The notes below the pieces were generated by a model that saw only the letters and a program-made list of their open reading frames with translations, was not told the DNA's origin and searched no databases. Both the position numbers and the translations under genes were made by a program. Below, one piece after another: positions 44,541 to 54,409 of a DNA stretch of 64,000 nt (positions within the stretch are counted from its first letter, which is position 1; each line of letters begins with the position of its first letter). The DNA lies in NCBI RefSeq assembly GCF_003339865.1, contig NZ_QPKV01000003.1:1054001-1118000 (forward strand), written 5' to 3'. The stretch is from Pedobacter chinensis (GTDB taxonomy: Bacteria > Bacteroidota > Bacteroidia > Sphingobacteriales > Sphingobacteriaceae).

Positions 44541-44999
44541 ATGAAAAAAAATCTACCCTTAATCTTGATCATTGTTTGTGCTTTACTTTTTTCAGCTTGT
44601 AAAAAAGGTCAAATTAAAAATCTGAATAGCATTGGCTATGGTACATCATTTGGTATGTGCGCAGGTTATTGCTCCAATACGCTATTAATCAGCGATTCAA
44701 AACTTACCTTTTCAAAAAGTAAAAACGGGCAAACACCCGATACCAGAACCTGTAGTAAAACAATTTCTGAAGCTGAAGTGAATGCCATTAAAGATTTATT
44801 GAATTCCAGCCAGATTGCAAATTTACCAGAAGTGATCGGCTGTCCGGATTGTGCAGATGGAGGTGCTGAATGGGTTTCGGTTAATGCTGATGACAAACAA
44901 TATAAAATTACTTACGAATATGGTAAAGCACCCAAAGAGTTGGAAGCAGCCGTTGCCAAATTAAAAGTACTTAAAGATGGTTTTAAAGATTGTAATTAG
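44541..44999 (+). CDS. Lipoprotein of unknown function
   Basis: A 152-residue protein started at ATGAAAAAA, giving a lipoprotein signal with lipobox FSAC (Cys near residue 20). The mature domain starts SIGYGTSFGMCAGYCSNTLL and contains CSKTIS, VIGCPDCADGG and a final Cys-Asn, so several cysteines are spaced as if for disulfides; the pattern resembles DUF6438-like domains (tentative). Its stop overlaps the tail of the convergent prohibitin-like gene by 4 nt. Confidence 0.75.
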   Translation: MKKNLPLILIIVCALLFSACKKGQIKNLNSIGYGTSFGMCAGYCSNTLLISDSKLTFSKSKNGQTPDTRTCSKTISEAEVNAIKDLLNSSQIANLPEVIGCPDCADGGAEWVSVNADDKQYKITYEYGKAPKELEAAVAKLKVLKDGFKDCN

Positions 45000-45901
45000 T
45001 TTCCTCCTAAAATAATAGGTGCGCTTTTACCATTTCCCATAATAATCACTTTTGTATTTGCCGATTTTGCAACTTCTTTTTGAGCAAGAATAGATTCGTA
45101 CTGAAGCTGACGATCACTTAAACCTGTTGATAGAATTCTTTGGTAATCGGCAATACCTTGTGCTTCAACGCGCTTACGTTCCGCTTCCTGGCGCTCTTTC
45201 TGAAGCACAAACGTCATTTTTTGTGCATCTTGCTCCGCATTAATTTTAGATTCGATACTTGCTTTTACGGATGCAGGCAAGGTAATATTACGTACCAGCA
45301 GTTGTTCCAGTTCAAGACCCCTGTTTGCAAAGCTTTTCTCTATAGTGTTAAATATTTTTGCCTGAAATTCATCCCGTTTACTGGAATACAATGCAACGGC
45401 ATCATAAGCAACCGCATTATCTCTTATCGCCGTACGGGCAACTGGGCGGACTATTTTTTCTAAATAATCAGTGCCAATTTCTCTGAGAATATTTGGTGCC
45501 GCACTCCCCTTAACCCTGAATAATACTGAGAGGTCAATAATTACTTCCAGACCATCGGCAGATAGCACACGTAAAGCATCATCTGTTGTTTGTTTTCCCT
45601 CATCCTGTACGCCCGACATGGTATAATTTTGAGTTTTAACATCAAAAGTGGTGATTATAGCTATGGGGTTAATCACATTCAGGCCGCTGTACAAAACATC
45701 ATTGTCAACTTTTCCAAAAACTGTTTTAACCCCAACCTCTCCGGCATTAATCACTTTAAACATTGAAAATGACAGACCAATAATGACCAACACAATGCCT
45801 GTGATTTTAATAACGGTACTATATCGCGAAGCCATATTGTTTTGATTGGTTATGGCAAAGCCAATGAAGATGATGATAATTCCGATAATGCTTAGAAACA
45901 T
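44996..45901 (-). CDS. Prohibitin/SPFH-family membrane protein
   Basis: A 301-residue protein with two N-terminal hydrophobic segments (residues 2-18, 30-48) followed by an SPFH domain (AGEVGVKTVFGKVDNDVLYSG ... VDLSVLFRV-type strand, ARTAIRDNAVAYDAV) and a charged coiled coil (EQDAQKMTFVLQKERQEAER). Such proteins form large membrane rings, often holding FtsH-type proteases. The role here is inferred from family only. Confidence 0.9.
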   Translation of the reverse strand: MFLSIIGIIIIFIGFAITNQNNMASRYSTVIKITGIVLVIIGLSFSMFKVINAGEVGVKTVFGKVDNDVLYSGLNVINPIAIITTFDVKTQNYTMSGVQDEGKQTTDDALRVLSADGLEVIIDLSVLFRVKGSAAPNILREIGTDYLEKIVRPVARTAIRDNAVAYDAVALYSSKRDEFQAKIFNTIEKSFANRGLELEQLLVRNITLPASVKASIESKINAEQDAQKMTFVLQKERQEAERKRVEAQGIADYQRILSTGLSDRQLQYESILAQKEVAKSANTKVIIMGNGKSAPIILGGN

Positions 45902-46004
45902 AATTTAAGATTTTATTTAAATATAAGATATTTAAAATTATGTTGTAAAAAATTCTTTAATGAAGTATTTATGCCAACCTGAATTATTAACCAACACTGA
46001 TAAA

Positions 46005-46036
46005 TTTGCTTTGTTACCATTTTGGTAATATCTTTG
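46005..46036 (+). promoter_or_regulatory. Promoter of the higB remnant
   Basis: TTTG (46005-46008), a 20-nt spacer and TATCTTTG (46029-46036), a perfect consensus. The ATG is 8 nt further on, so the leader would be almost absent. Confidence 0.75.
46014..46028. promoter_or_regulatory. Perfect inverted repeat inside the promoter spacer
   Basis: TTACCA-TTT-TGGTAA lies between the -33 and -7 elements. This position is typical of a self-regulating antitoxin operator; HigA binding is inferred. Confidence 0.65.
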
Positions 46037-46043
46037 TGTTTAC

Positions 46044-46250
46044 ATGCGGATTATTGCAAAGAAAACACTTGTAGAATATTATAAGAAACACGGCGCTGCA
46101 AGGGCTAGCTTAGAGGCTTGGTATGCTGAGGTTGTTGAACAAGATTGGAATATGCCTGCAGAACTTAATAAAAGATTGCGTGGATTTACTGAAATGAATT
46201 TACTTCGTGGCTTCTCGCTTCGCTACACAGCACGATGCATGTTTTATTAA
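46044..46250 (+). pseudogene. Truncated HigB-family toxin gene
   Basis: The first 45 residues (MRIIAKKTLVEYYKKHGAA, LEAWYAEVVEQDWNMPAELN) match the N-terminus of HigB mRNA-interferase toxins of about 90-100 residues. After KRLRGFTEMN the sequence runs into unrelated text (GFSLRYTARCMFY) and stops at 68 residues, so the catalytic C-terminal half is missing. No HigA antitoxin gene follows. The promoter and operator are intact. Confidence 0.8.
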
Positions 46251-46364
46251 ACTCCCCTCAATACCTGTCAACTGCAAATTCCCAGCTGCAAACCGAATCG
46301 CAACTCCTTAATCTTCAAGTTAAAACTGATTATTGCCAGCTGAAAACTTTTTCTGCCCAAGCCC

Positions 46365-46395
46365 TTGATTTATAAAAAGAATTGTTCTACTTTTG
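46365..46395 (+). promoter_or_regulatory. Promoter of the rpsL operon
   Basis: TTG (46365-46367), 20-nt spacer, TACTTTTG (46388-46395). The leader of about 70 nt contains a GC-rich stretch (gaggatgccgggggagcgg) unlike the surrounding DNA. Confidence 0.7.
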
Positions 46396-46470
46396 CAGTC
46401 CGTTTTATGGGCTATCTGCGAGGATGCCGGGGGAGCGGTAAATTTTTAATAAAAAACATAAAAAAGCACA

Positions 46471-46884
46471 ATGCCAACTATTCAACAATTAGTTAGAAAA
46501 GGTAGAGTAGCACTGGAGTTCAAGAGTAAGTCTCCAGCGTTGGACAGCTGTCCACAGCGAAGAGGTGTATGTACACGTGTGTACACCACTACCCCTAAAA
46601 AACCAAACTCAGCAATGCGTAAAGTAGCCCGTGTTCGTTTAACGAACGGTAAAGAGGTGAATGCTTACATTCCTGGGGAAGGTCACAATTTACAAGAGCA
46701 CTCAATCGTATTGATTCGTGGTGGTCGTGTTAAAGATTTACCAGGTGTACGTTATCACATCATCCGTGGTGCATTGGATACATCAGGCGTTGCTGGTCGT
46801 AACCAACGTCGTTCTAAATATGGTACTAAACGTCCTAAACCAGGTCAAGCTGCTGCAGCTCCTGCAAAAGGTAAAAAGAAATAA
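46471..46884 (+). CDS. rpsL: 30S ribosomal protein S12
   Basis: A 137-residue protein of the decoding centre. [19 protein letters not shown] and [17 protein letters not shown] are the classical S12 blocks. The Lys in PKKPNSA is the usual residue, not a streptomycin-resistance replacement. The C-terminus carries an Ala/Lys-rich tail ([12 protein letters not shown]). It is the first gene of the str operon. Confidence 0.97.
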   Translation: MPTIQQLVRKGRVALEFKSKSPALDSCPQRRGVCTRVYTTTPKKPNSAMRKVARVRLTNGKEVNAYIPGEGHNLQEHSIVLIRGGRVKDLPGVRYHIIRGALDTSGVAGRNQRRSKYGTKRPKPGQAAAAPAKGKKK

Positions 46885-46901
46885 TCGGGAGGAAATAAGA
46901 A

Positions 46902-47369
46902 ATGAGAAAGTCAAAACCAAAAAAGAGAATTATTCTTCCTGATCCAAAATTTAATGATGTTCAGGTAACTCGTTTTGTAAATAATATGATGTACGATGGA
47001 AAAAAATCTATCGCTTACTCTATTTTTTATGATGCTGTTGAATTGGCTGAGAAAAAAGCTGGTGAAAACGGTTTAGAAATATTCAAACGTGCTTTAACCA
47101 ACATTATGCCAGCTGTAGAGGTTAAATCTCGTCGTGTTGGTGGTGCTAACTTCCAGGTTCCAACTGAGGTTAGACCAGAACGTAAAACAGCACTAGGTAT
47201 GAAATGGTTAATTTTATACGCTCGTAAACGTGGTGAAAAAACCATGAAAGAGAAATTAGCTGGTGAAATGGTAGCTGCTGCTAAAGGTGAAGGTGCTGCT
47301 GTTAAGAAGAAAGAAGATACGCACAAAATGGCTGAGGCTAACAAGGCGTTCTCTCACTTCAGATTCTAA
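46902..47369 (+). CDS. rpsG: 30S ribosomal protein S7
   Basis: A 155-residue 16S rRNA-binding protein, usual length. MRKSKPKKR start, [35 protein letters not shown] and [14 protein letters not shown] are typical. It lies 17 nt after rpsL, preceded by GGGAGGAAAT. Confidence 0.97.
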   Translation: MRKSKPKKRIILPDPKFNDVQVTRFVNNMMYDGKKSIAYSIFYDAVELAEKKAGENGLEIFKRALTNIMPAVEVKSRRVGGANFQVPTEVRPERKTALGMKWLILYARKRGEKTMKEKLAGEMVAAAKGEGAAVKKKEDTHKMAEANKAFSHFRF

Positions 47370-47432
47370 TTTAGGATTAACAGATTAGTAAGATTACACA
47401 GATTTAATTAGAAGATTATACTGATTAAATAA

Positions 47433-47466
47433 ATTACACCGATTTGTATTACATAATCGGTGTAAT
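47433..47466. other. Intercistronic hairpin between rpsG and fusA
   Basis: Perfect 12-bp stem ATTACACCGATT / AATCGGTGTAAT with loop TGTATTACAT. It lacks a T-run, so partial termination, processing or mRNA stabilisation is more likely than full termination. Confidence 0.6.
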
Positions 47467-47498
47467 CATTTAAAATCAGATAAATCAAAAAAATAACA

Positions 47499-49613
47499 AT
47501 GGCAAGAGATTTAAAATTTACAAGAAATATCGGAATCGCGGCTCACATTGATGCGGGTAAAACTACAACAACTGAGCGTATCCTTTATTATGCTGGTGTT
47601 AGTCATAAAATTGGTGAGGTGCACGAAGGTGCTGCAACAATGGACTGGATGGCACAAGAGCAAGAACGTGGTATTACCATTACTTCTGCTGCTACAACCG
47701 TGGGTTGGAAATACAGAGGACAGAACTATCACATTAACATTATCGATACACCAGGACACGTGGATTTTACCGTAGAGGTAAACCGTTCATTACGTGTGTT
47801 AGATGGTTTAGTGTTTTTATTTTCTGCTGTTGATGGTGTTGAACCTCAATCAGAAACTAACTGGCGTTTAGCCAACAACTATAATGTTGCCCGTATCGGT
47901 TTCGTTAACAAAATGGACCGTTCAGGAGCTGACTTCTTAAAAGTTGTTAAACAAGTTAAAGACATGTTGGGTAGTAATGCAGTTCCATTGCAATTACCTA
48001 TCGGTGCTGAAGATAACTTTAAAGGTGTGGTTGATTTGATCAACAACCGTGGTATTGTTTGGAACGAGCATGATAAAGGTATGACCTTTACTGAAGTGCC
48101 AATTCCTGATGATATGTTGGATGAGGTTGCTGAATGGAGAGAGAAATTATTAGAATCTGTAGCTGATTATGATGAGACTTTGATGGAGAAATTCTTCGAA
48201 GATCCAAATTCAATCACTGAGCGTGAAATTTTAGACGCTTTACGTGCAGCTGTATTAGATGCTAAAATCGTTCCTATGGTTTGTGGTTCATCTTTCAAAA
48301 ACAAAGGTGTTCAAACCATGTTGGATTATGTGATGGAATTATTGCCTTCGCCTTTAGATTCTGAAGGTGTTGTTGGTACTAATCCTAACACAGAAGAAGA
48401 AGTTTTATTAAAGCCATCAGAAAAAGAACCGTTTGCAGCATTAGCATTTAAAATTGCTACTGACCCATTCGTAGGTCGTTTATGTTTCATCCGCGTTTAT
48501 TCTGGTAACTTAGAAGCTGGTTCATACGTTTACAATACCCGTTCAAACAACAAAGAACGTATTTCACGTATCTTCCAGATGCATGCTAACAAGCAAAACC
48601 CAATCCCTAACGTAGGTGCTGGTGATATTGCTGCGGTAGTAGGCTTTAAAGATATCAAAACAGGTGATACACTTTGTGATGAGAAACACCCTATCGTTCT
48701 TGAATCGATGGTATTCCCTGAGCCGGTTATCGGTTTAGCAATTGAGCCTAAAACTCAGGCTGATGTTGATAAACTAGGTATGGCTTTAGGTAAATTAGCT
48801 GAAGAAGATCCTACTTTCAGGGTACAAACTGACGAGGAAACTGGTCAAACCGTAATCTCTGGTATGGGTGAGCTTCACTTAGATATCTTAATCGACCGTT
48901 TAAGACGTGAATTTAAAGTAGAGGTTAATCAGGGTGCACCACAAGTTGCTTACAAAGAAGCGATTTTTGGTACAACTCAACACCGTGAAACGTATAAAAA
49001 ACAATCTGGTGGTCGTGGTAAATTCGCCGATATTCAGGTTGTTATTTCTCCAATTGATGCCGATTTTGAAAAAGGTGGTTTACAATTTGTGAACGAAATT
49101 ACAGGTGGTTCAATTCCACGTGAATTTATTCCTTCAGTAGAAAAAGGATTTGCATCAGCAATGGCAAATGGTGTATTAGCAGGCTATCCACTTCCTGATA
49201 TGAAAGTTCGTTTGATTGATGGTTCATTCCACGCAGTCGATTCAGATGCTTTATCATTCGAGCTTGCTGCCCGTATGGCATATCGTGAGGCATTACCTAA
49301 ATGTAAACCTACTTTGATGGAGCCAATCATGAAAATCGAAATCTTAACCCCTGAAGAAAACATGGGTGATGTGATCGGTGATATGAACCGTCGTCGTGGT
49401 CAGTTACAAGGTATGGATACCCGTAATGGTTCTCAGGTAATCAAAGCATTGGTTCCACTTTCAGAAATGTTCGGTTATGTAACGCAATTACGTACCATCA
49501 CTTCAGGCCGTGCAACTTCTACAATGGAATTTGATCACTACGAACCAGCGCCTAAAAACGTTCAGGACGAAGTAATCGCAAAATCAAAAGGCAGAATTAA
49601 ATCTGTAGAATAA
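47499..49613 (+). CDS. fusA: Elongation factor G
   Basis: A 704-residue translational GTPase that moves tRNAs and mRNA through the ribosome. GTPase motifs: [19 protein letters not shown] (G1), DTPGHVDFT (G3) and NKMDRSGAD (G4). Domains II-V follow, with [22 protein letters not shown] and the C-terminal [16 protein letters not shown]. Full length for EF-G1. Confidence 0.97.
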   Translation: MARDLKFTRNIGIAAHIDAGKTTTTERILYYAGVSHKIGEVHEGAATMDWMAQEQERGITITSAATTVGWKYRGQNYHINIIDTPGHVDFTVEVNRSLRVLDGLVFLFSAVDGVEPQSETNWRLANNYNVARIGFVNKMDRSGADFLKVVKQVKDMLGSNAVPLQLPIGAEDNFKGVVDLINNRGIVWNEHDKGMTFTEVPIPDDMLDEVAEWREKLLESVADYDETLMEKFFEDPNSITEREILDALRAAVLDAKIVPMVCGSSFKNKGVQTMLDYVMELLPSPLDSEGVVGTNPNTEEEVLLKPSEKEPFAALAFKIATDPFVGRLCFIRVYSGNLEAGSYVYNTRSNNKERISRIFQMHANKQNPIPNVGAGDIAAVVGFKDIKTGDTLCDEKHPIVLESMVFPEPVIGLAIEPKTQADVDKLGMALGKLAEEDPTFRVQTDEETGQTVISGMGELHLDILIDRLRREFKVEVNQGAPQVAYKEAIFGTTQHRETYKKQSGGRGKFADIQVVISPIDADFEKGGLQFVNEITGGSIPREFIPSVEKGFASAMANGVLAGYPLPDMKVRLIDGSFHAVDSDALSFELAARMAYREALPKCKPTLMEPIMKIEILTPEENMGDVIGDMNRRRGQLQGMDTRNGSQVIKALVPLSEMFGYVTQLRTITSGRATSTMEFDHYEPAPKNVQDEVIAKSKGRIKSVE

Positions 49614-49637
49614 TTAGCATCAAGATCAAAGTATCAA

Positions 49638-49666
49638 GTATCAAGACCTGCATTGGGTCTTGATAC
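49638..49666. other. Intercistronic hairpin between fusA and rpsJ
   Basis: GTATCAAGACC pairs with GGTCTTGATAC around TGCATTG. The tatcaagtatcaag flank looks like a dispersed repeat. Confidence 0.55.
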
Positions 49667-49749
49667 CCGATACTAATACTTGCTACTAAAAAGATAAATC
49701 CGATTTCTGTTGTTAATAGCTCTAACAGGAAATCATAATTAAAAATAAG

Positions 49750-50055
49750 ATGAGCCAAAGAATCAGAATTAAATTAAAATCTTACGATTATAACCTGGTA
49801 GATAAATCTGCTGAGAAAATCGTAAAAACTGTTAAACCTACGGGTGCAGTTGTAAGTGGTCCGATTCCACTTCCTACAGAGAAAAAAATCTTTACTGTAT
49901 TACGTTCTCCGCACGTAAACAAAAAAGCCAGAGAGCAATTCCAATTATGCGCTTACAAACGCTTATTAGATATTTATAGCTCTAACTCTAAAACAGTTGA
50001 TGCTTTAATGAAACTTGAATTACCTAGTGGTGTTGAAGTTGAAATCAAAGTTTAA
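49750..50055 (+). CDS. rpsJ: 30S ribosomal protein S10
   Basis: A 101-residue protein of the 30S head, also the NusE factor in antitermination. [36 protein letters not shown] and [16 protein letters not shown] are diagnostic. It is normally followed at once by rplC in the S10 operon, but here it ends with its own terminator and rplC is 12.3 kb away. Confidence 0.97.
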   Translation: MSQRIRIKLKSYDYNLVDKSAEKIVKTVKPTGAVVSGPIPLPTEKKIFTVLRSPHVNKKAREQFQLCAYKRLLDIYSSNSKTVDALMKLELPSGVEVEIKV

Positions 50056-50076
50056 TTGATTTTAAAATGAATTGAA

Positions 50077-50105
50077 AACCATCGATGTAAATCGGTGGTT
50101 TTTTT
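50077..50105 (+). terminator. Rho-independent terminator after rpsJ
   Basis: AACCATCGAT-GTAA-ATCGGTGGTT stem (one wobble pair) followed by T-run, 21 nt after the rpsJ stop. It closes the first half of the split ribosomal cluster. Confidence 0.88.
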
Positions 50106-50152
50106 ATGCATTTAAATTTGAAACAAAAACTTCATTAACTGGTTTAAAGCAT

Positions 50153-50398
50153 ATGAAGAAGCCAATAAAGCAAGATGAAAATTTACCGGTTGAAGGTCAG
50201 GATTTTGCTGATCCTAAAGAAGAGCTAAATGAAAAACCATCATCTCATGGTGAAGTTGCAAATCAAAAAGGCAGTGATTTCTCCGAGTTAGAAGAAAGCA
50301 GGATGGAACATCCACCAAAACACAGAGAAGAGAATGATTCAAGTAAAGATGACTTGGATAGTACTCCATCAATTGACCAAAGTAAAGGCGTGAAATGA
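50153..50398 (+). CDS. Small charged, probably disordered protein
   Basis: An 81-residue protein from the ATG at 50153 (MKKPIKQDENLPVEGQDFAD); the longer frame starts in the rpsJ terminator. It has almost no hydrophobic residues and many E, D, K, S and N. It resembles two other proteins nearby (51423-51704 and 52186-52569), suggesting a local family of stress-type hydrophilic proteins (inference). Confidence 0.6.
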   Translation: MKKPIKQDENLPVEGQDFADPKEELNEKPSSHGEVANQKGSDFSELEESRMEHPPKHREENDSSKDDLDSTPSIDQSKGVK

Positions 50399-50401
50399 TT
50401 T

Positions 50402-51061
50402 TTAATCAATTATTCCATTCCTTACAACAAAATTGATCAGAGCAGCAGTATTTTTCTTGCCGGTTTTGTCCAATAGATTTTGTCGGTTCCCTTCAATTGT
50501 TCTTTTACTGGTAAACAATTTTTCAGCTATCTCTCCATTGGTATAACCCTCTGCAATTAGATTTAATATTTCTAATTCTCTCTTGGAAAGCTGAATGCTT
50601 GATTTTAGATTTTTTGAACTAAAAGTAAACCTCCCCTGCCAATGGTTCAGTAGTTTAATGCCGATTGCAGTACAAATATGCTTATGCCCGGCGTATAGCT
50701 GCTCAATCGCAAAAACAACTTCAGATATGGTTACATTTTTAAGTAAATAGCCTTGTGCGCCTGCATTAAAGCATGAAATGATCAGATCTTCCTGATCAAT
50801 AATGGTAAGAATTAATACCTTAATATCGGGATAGTTTAATTTTATTGATGCTGTTAATTCAATTCCATCCATTTCTGGCATGGTAATATCGGTAATGATA
50901 ATGTCGGGTTTCACGCCACTTTGTAAAAGCCGTAAAACTTCTAAACCATTTGATGCTTCAGCTACGATTTCTATGTTTTGTTGTTTTTCCAATAATGAAA
51001 TTATCCCATTTCGCACAATTGCGTGATCATCAGCTAGTAATACTTTTATTGGAATTTTCAA
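50402..51061 (-). CDS. NarL/FixJ-type response regulator (orphan)
   Basis: A 219-residue DNA-binding regulator. The receiver domain (residues 4-122) has acidic pair D11/D12, phospho-acceptor D58 in IITDITMPEMDG, and the late Lys in YLLKNV. The LuxR-type helix-turn-helix is at about 150-215 (LSKRELEILNLIAEGYTNGE, IAEKLFTSKRTIEGNRQNLL). No histidine kinase gene is adjacent. It sits among small charged-protein genes and may control them (inference). Confidence 0.93.
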   Translation of the reverse strand: MKIPIKVLLADDHAIVRNGIISLLEKQQNIEIVAEASNGLEVLRLLQSGVKPDIIITDITMPEMDGIELTASIKLNYPDIKVLILTIIDQEDLIISCFNAGAQGYLLKNVTISEVVFAIEQLYAGHKHICTAIGIKLLNHWQGRFTFSSKNLKSSIQLSKRELEILNLIAEGYTNGEIAEKLFTSKRTIEGNRQNLLDKTGKKNTAALINFVVRNGIID

Positions 51062-51422
51062 TTTTTAATTGTTAAAACTTTGAGGGGTTTATTCAAATAT
51101 CGAAATAATATTATACAGCAAAATATGTGTTAATACTCAAAATAAGCGTATTTATACTCTTTTTGGGTAGGAGTTTAAAGTTGAAACTTAATTAAGAAAC
51201 AGAGGGGTAGAAAATAAATTTTGCGTCGATACAATATTAGAATCAACCATTATTATCATTTATTAATTCATAGGTCAATAATAGTGCCGTTAAACTCCAC
51301 ATAAAAGCCTGGTTTCATTAATTCATTTTTAATTACCATTAAAAATGAGATAAGTTTATAAAATAATTAAACCTTATAGCGTAGATTATTGTTATCCATA
51401 AGATGGATTAACTAATTCTAAG
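51062..51422. other. Intergenic region between the regulator and a small charged-protein gene
   Basis: 361 bp with two related phrases near 51133-51170 (aatactcaaaataag and tatactctttttggg) that could be regulator sites. No full promoter consensus was found. Confidence 0.3.
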
Positions 51423-51704
51423 GTGATGAATAACGAAATCAATAATACAGACGGAGATCAATTTGAAAAACAAGATGATCAAAATATAGAATGGGATAAA
51501 GGCGAGGTTACTTATGGGCATAGCGTTACCCACTCTGAGTTTAAGCGGAAAAATCTTCCAAGCGAAGAGCATATAGCAAAAGCTGAAGAAGGAAATGATT
51601 CTAAAATAATCGATGATTTGAAGAATGCCAACCTTAGCCAGGGTGAGGATATCGGGAATAGAAATAGCGATGAGGAAAAAGGTATTGGTGGAAAGGATTT
51701 ATAA
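51423..51704 (+). CDS. Small charged, probably disordered protein
   Basis: A 93-residue acidic protein (start MMNNEINNTDGDQFEKQDDQ; the second ATG is equally possible). Rich in D, E, K, N and G, without membrane segment or signal. A segment FKRKNLPSEEHIAKAEEG suggests one short helix. No family is recognised. A perfect 12-bp hairpin follows its stop. Confidence 0.65.
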   Translation: MMNNEINNTDGDQFEKQDDQNIEWDKGEVTYGHSVTHSEFKRKNLPSEEHIAKAEEGNDSKIIDDLKNANLSQGEDIGNRNSDEEKGIGGKDL

Positions 51705-51709
51705 TTTTT

Positions 51710-51741
51710 AAATAGGGATCACCTTATTGATCCCTATTTAA
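51710..51741 (+). terminator. Hairpin terminator
   Basis: AAATAGGGATCA / TGATCCCTATTT, perfect 12-bp stem with loop CCTTAT, followed by AATTTG rather than a clean T-run. The rest of the gap up to 51979 shows nothing. Confidence 0.65.
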
Positions 51742-51979
51742 TTTGAAATAAATTTCCAGGCAGATGGAGAACTTATTTAGAATTCAACAGCTTAATGTAT
51801 TTAATTAAGAAGCATTATATAGCCCTTAAAATTAGTTTAGCTAATGATTTTGAAGATTTTGCCGCGAATTCCAATTAGCTGCAAATTTGATAACTTAATG
51901 GGAGATTTTCAAACGATTACAGAAATATACCGATTGATATAAGTCAACAAGCTGGGTAGTATAAGGCAGCTTGTTAATG

Positions 51980-52174
51980 TCAATATAATTCTGTGGTTTG
52001 ATTATAGTCTTTCCTGATTTTTTCTCCGTAATTTCTTATTTTATTGATGATGTCAGGAATAGCATCTGTTAAATCGTCAATTAAAGATTTTCCATCAACC
52101 GATCTTTTTTGTGTTGCGTACTTAAAGCCATAAACGCCTAGGGCGCCTAAAATGGCGTATTTTATTAATCTCAT
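51980..52174 (-). CDS. Small membrane-anchored protein (YtxH-like)
   Basis: A 64-residue protein with an N-terminal helix (IKYAILGALGVYGFKYA) and a charged amphipathic remainder (LIDDLTDAIPDIINKIRNYG). The layout resembles small YtxH-type stress proteins. It lies 11 nt downstream of the next charged-protein gene on the same strand. Confidence 0.6.
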   Translation of the reverse strand: MRLIKYAILGALGVYGFKYATQKRSVDGKSLIDDLTDAIPDIINKIRNYGEKIRKDYNQTTELY

Positions 52175-52185
52175 ATCTTAAAAAT

Positions 52186-52569
52186 TTAAATACCACTATT
52201 TAAAACATCATCTTCATCCCTTTGCTTTATTTGCTCTTCATTCGGAGTATCAAAGTCTTTAGATGAACTGCCTGTTTTGCTTTCGGCGCTTTCTACCGTA
52301 GGATTCTTATCATGACTATTATATGAATCATCACTTAGTGAATCATAACCCTGAGTTCCGGTATTGTCTAACCCATCTTTAGCGTGAATATTAGTTTCAT
52401 TATATCCGTGGGCATTTTTTTCGGCTATGGTTTCTTGTCCAAAACTTGTTACCTCATTTCCATCATTGCCTTTTTCGTATTCTTTTTGAACATCAGATTT
52501 ATTGTGGTCATCTCCTTTGCCAACATAACCTTCAGTATGTTCTTCCTTATTATAAATACTTGTTTTCAT
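52186..52569 (-). CDS. Charged, probably disordered protein
   Basis: A 127-residue protein from the ATG at 52569 (MKTSIYNKEEHTEGYVGKGD). It is very rich in D, E, K, N, S and G with few hydrophobics (EKNAHGYNETNIHAKDGLDN), typical of hydrophilin-like proteins that protect against drying or osmotic stress; that role is inferred from composition only. It probably shares a transcript with the small membrane protein downstream. Confidence 0.65.
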   Translation of the reverse strand: MKTSIYNKEEHTEGYVGKGDDHNKSDVQKEYEKGNDGNEVTSFGQETIAEKNAHGYNETNIHAKDGLDNTGTQGYDSLSDDSYNSHDKNPTVESAESKTGSSSKDFDTPNEEQIKQRDEDDVLNSGI

Positions 52570-52776
52570 AATTATATTTTTAAGAAAAACAGATGGAATC
52601 CGAAATGGTTTTATCCCACTTTTTGAAAAAATGGAATCAGCTCGGATTTTGATAAACATTGAGCTTCAAAAAAATTTAAATGGTCGTTAAAAATCATTCG
52701 GGTATTTTCTCCGTTTTATTTGAATATGATTTTCTTCTTTTGTTTAACTTGGCCCAAATTTTAAAGGTTACAATAA

Positions 52777-54120
52777 ATGGAGTGGAAATATTTACTATCA
52801 AACAAACGATTTGGGCAGGAAAGCTGGACCGGAGACCGTGATAAGGCACGTTCTGACTTCCAGAGAGATTATGACAGGTTAATTTTCTCTTCGCCATTCA
52901 GACGTTTGCAAAATAAAACTCAGGTATTTCCTTTGCCCGGCAGTGTTTTTGTACATAATCGCTTAACACATAGTTTAGAAGTGGCGAGTGTGGCCCGTTC
53001 TATGGCCAATATGTTTTTAAACAATGTAGAGGAAAAAAAACCTGAATTAGTTAAAGAGGTACCTTTAATTAATGAAGTGGGAAATATTGTTGCTGCAGCG
53101 GCCCTGGCTCATGATCTGGGTAATCCTGCTTTTGGTCATTCAGGCGAAGCAGCTATATCCAGATATTTTACTGATGGTGATGGTAGAATTTACCAAAAAG
53201 AGATGAATGAATCTCAATGGCATGACTTGATCAATTTTGAAGGGAATGCAAATGCTATCCGCATCCTTACACACCCATTGAAGGGTAAAGGGCATGATGC
53301 TTATGCACTCACTTATTCAACTCTTGCATCAATAGCTAAATATCCATGTGCATCAATTGCAGGTAAACAGAAAGGTCTTTTGCATCGCAAAAAATATGGT
53401 TTTTTTCAATCTGAGGAAGAAACTTTTAAGAAAATTGCCAATGAGCTTGGCCTGGAGCAAGAAGATAATGAATATTTGATTTATAAACGTCACCCACTGG
53501 TTTACCTGGTTGAAGCAGCAGATGATATTTGTTACAGTATCATCGATCTTGAAGATGCCCACCGTTTAAAAATCCTTTCTTATGAGGAGGTAAAAAACTA
53601 CCTGTTACCATTCGCAAATTCTAATACGATAGAAGACAGACTTAAAAATAATTATGAAGATGATGATGCTAAAATAGGATTGCTCAGGGCAAAGGCCATT
53701 AACACGCTGACTAATTTATGTGCAGATATTTTTTACAGAGAGCAAGAAAGTTTATTAAAAGGTAGTTTAAATAATAGCCTTACTGATTTGATTCCAGAAC
53801 CTTATCTTTTAGCCTGGAGAGCCATTGAAAAAGTTTCAATCGAGCGAATATATAATTTTTCTTCAGTGATTCAGAAAGAGGTTGCAGGATATAAAATTAT
53901 GGCCGGACTTCTGGAAGAATTTGTCCCTGCACTAATTAATAATAATACGCATTATTATAAAAAACTGGTTAAGCTTATCCCTAAGCAATATCATACTGAT
54001 TTAACAGACATTTACTCCCGAACACAAAGTGTTTTAGATTTCGTATCTGGAATGACCGATCTGTATGCCGTTGATTTATATCGCAATATTAAAGGTATAT
54101 CCTTTCCGTCCGAAACATAA
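52777..54120 (+). CDS. dgt: dGTP triphosphohydrolase-like HD protein
   Basis: A 447-residue HD-superfamily hydrolase that cuts dNTPs to nucleosides and triphosphate. The N-terminus has RDKARSDFQRDYDRLIFSSP, FRRLQNKTQVFPL, then metal-binding RLTHSLEVASVAR and AHDLGNPAFGHSGE (HD pair), and later YLVEAADDICYSIIDLEDA. These match the long Dgt type. It may tune dNTP pools or limit phage. A TAACTTGG (one mismatch to the -7) with TTTG 22 nt upstream precedes it. Confidence 0.93.
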   Translation: MEWKYLLSNKRFGQESWTGDRDKARSDFQRDYDRLIFSSPFRRLQNKTQVFPLPGSVFVHNRLTHSLEVASVARSMANMFLNNVEEKKPELVKEVPLINEVGNIVAAAALAHDLGNPAFGHSGEAAISRYFTDGDGRIYQKEMNESQWHDLINFEGNANAIRILTHPLKGKGHDAYALTYSTLASIAKYPCASIAGKQKGLLHRKKYGFFQSEEETFKKIANELGLEQEDNEYLIYKRHPLVYLVEAADDICYSIIDLEDAHRLKILSYEEVKNYLLPFANSNTIEDRLKNNYEDDDAKIGLLRAKAINTLTNLCADIFYREQESLLKGSLNNSLTDLIPEPYLLAWRAIEKVSIERIYNFSSVIQKEVAGYKIMAGLLEEFVPALINNNTHYYKKLVKLIPKQYHTDLTDIYSRTQSVLDFVSGMTDLYAVDLYRNIKGISFPSET

Positions 54121-54227
54121 GAATTGTTATTGATCTTATTGTTTTTTTTTAGATTTAATTAGTATAGTTTCTGTTAGATTTACCATTCTTCAATTTTAGA
54201 ATTGTGTTAAAACAGGACGTTCGTGTA

Positions 54228-54252
54228 AAAAAAAGCATTTTGTTGCTTTTTT
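54228..54252 (+). terminator. Terminator downstream of dgt
   Basis: AAAAAAGCA / TGCTTTTTT hairpin with loop TTTTGT, about 107 nt after the stop. Confidence 0.65.
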
Positions 54253-54409
54253 AAGATAATCATTATTAATGATTTAACCATTTATGAGTATTTATAGAAA
54301 GGCATTAGTGTAAATCAAGCATAGTGGGATATACTAATTATTAGATTTGAGAGTTGGGGCTTCTGCAGTTTTTGCATCAGGTTCAACAGATTAGATCATA
54401 TCCCTATTC

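Noticed and set aside
46251-46470. Small RNA or tRNA before rpsL
   Set aside because: The GC-rich leader segment lacks a cloverleaf or any known RNA pattern; it is best read as the rpsL leader.
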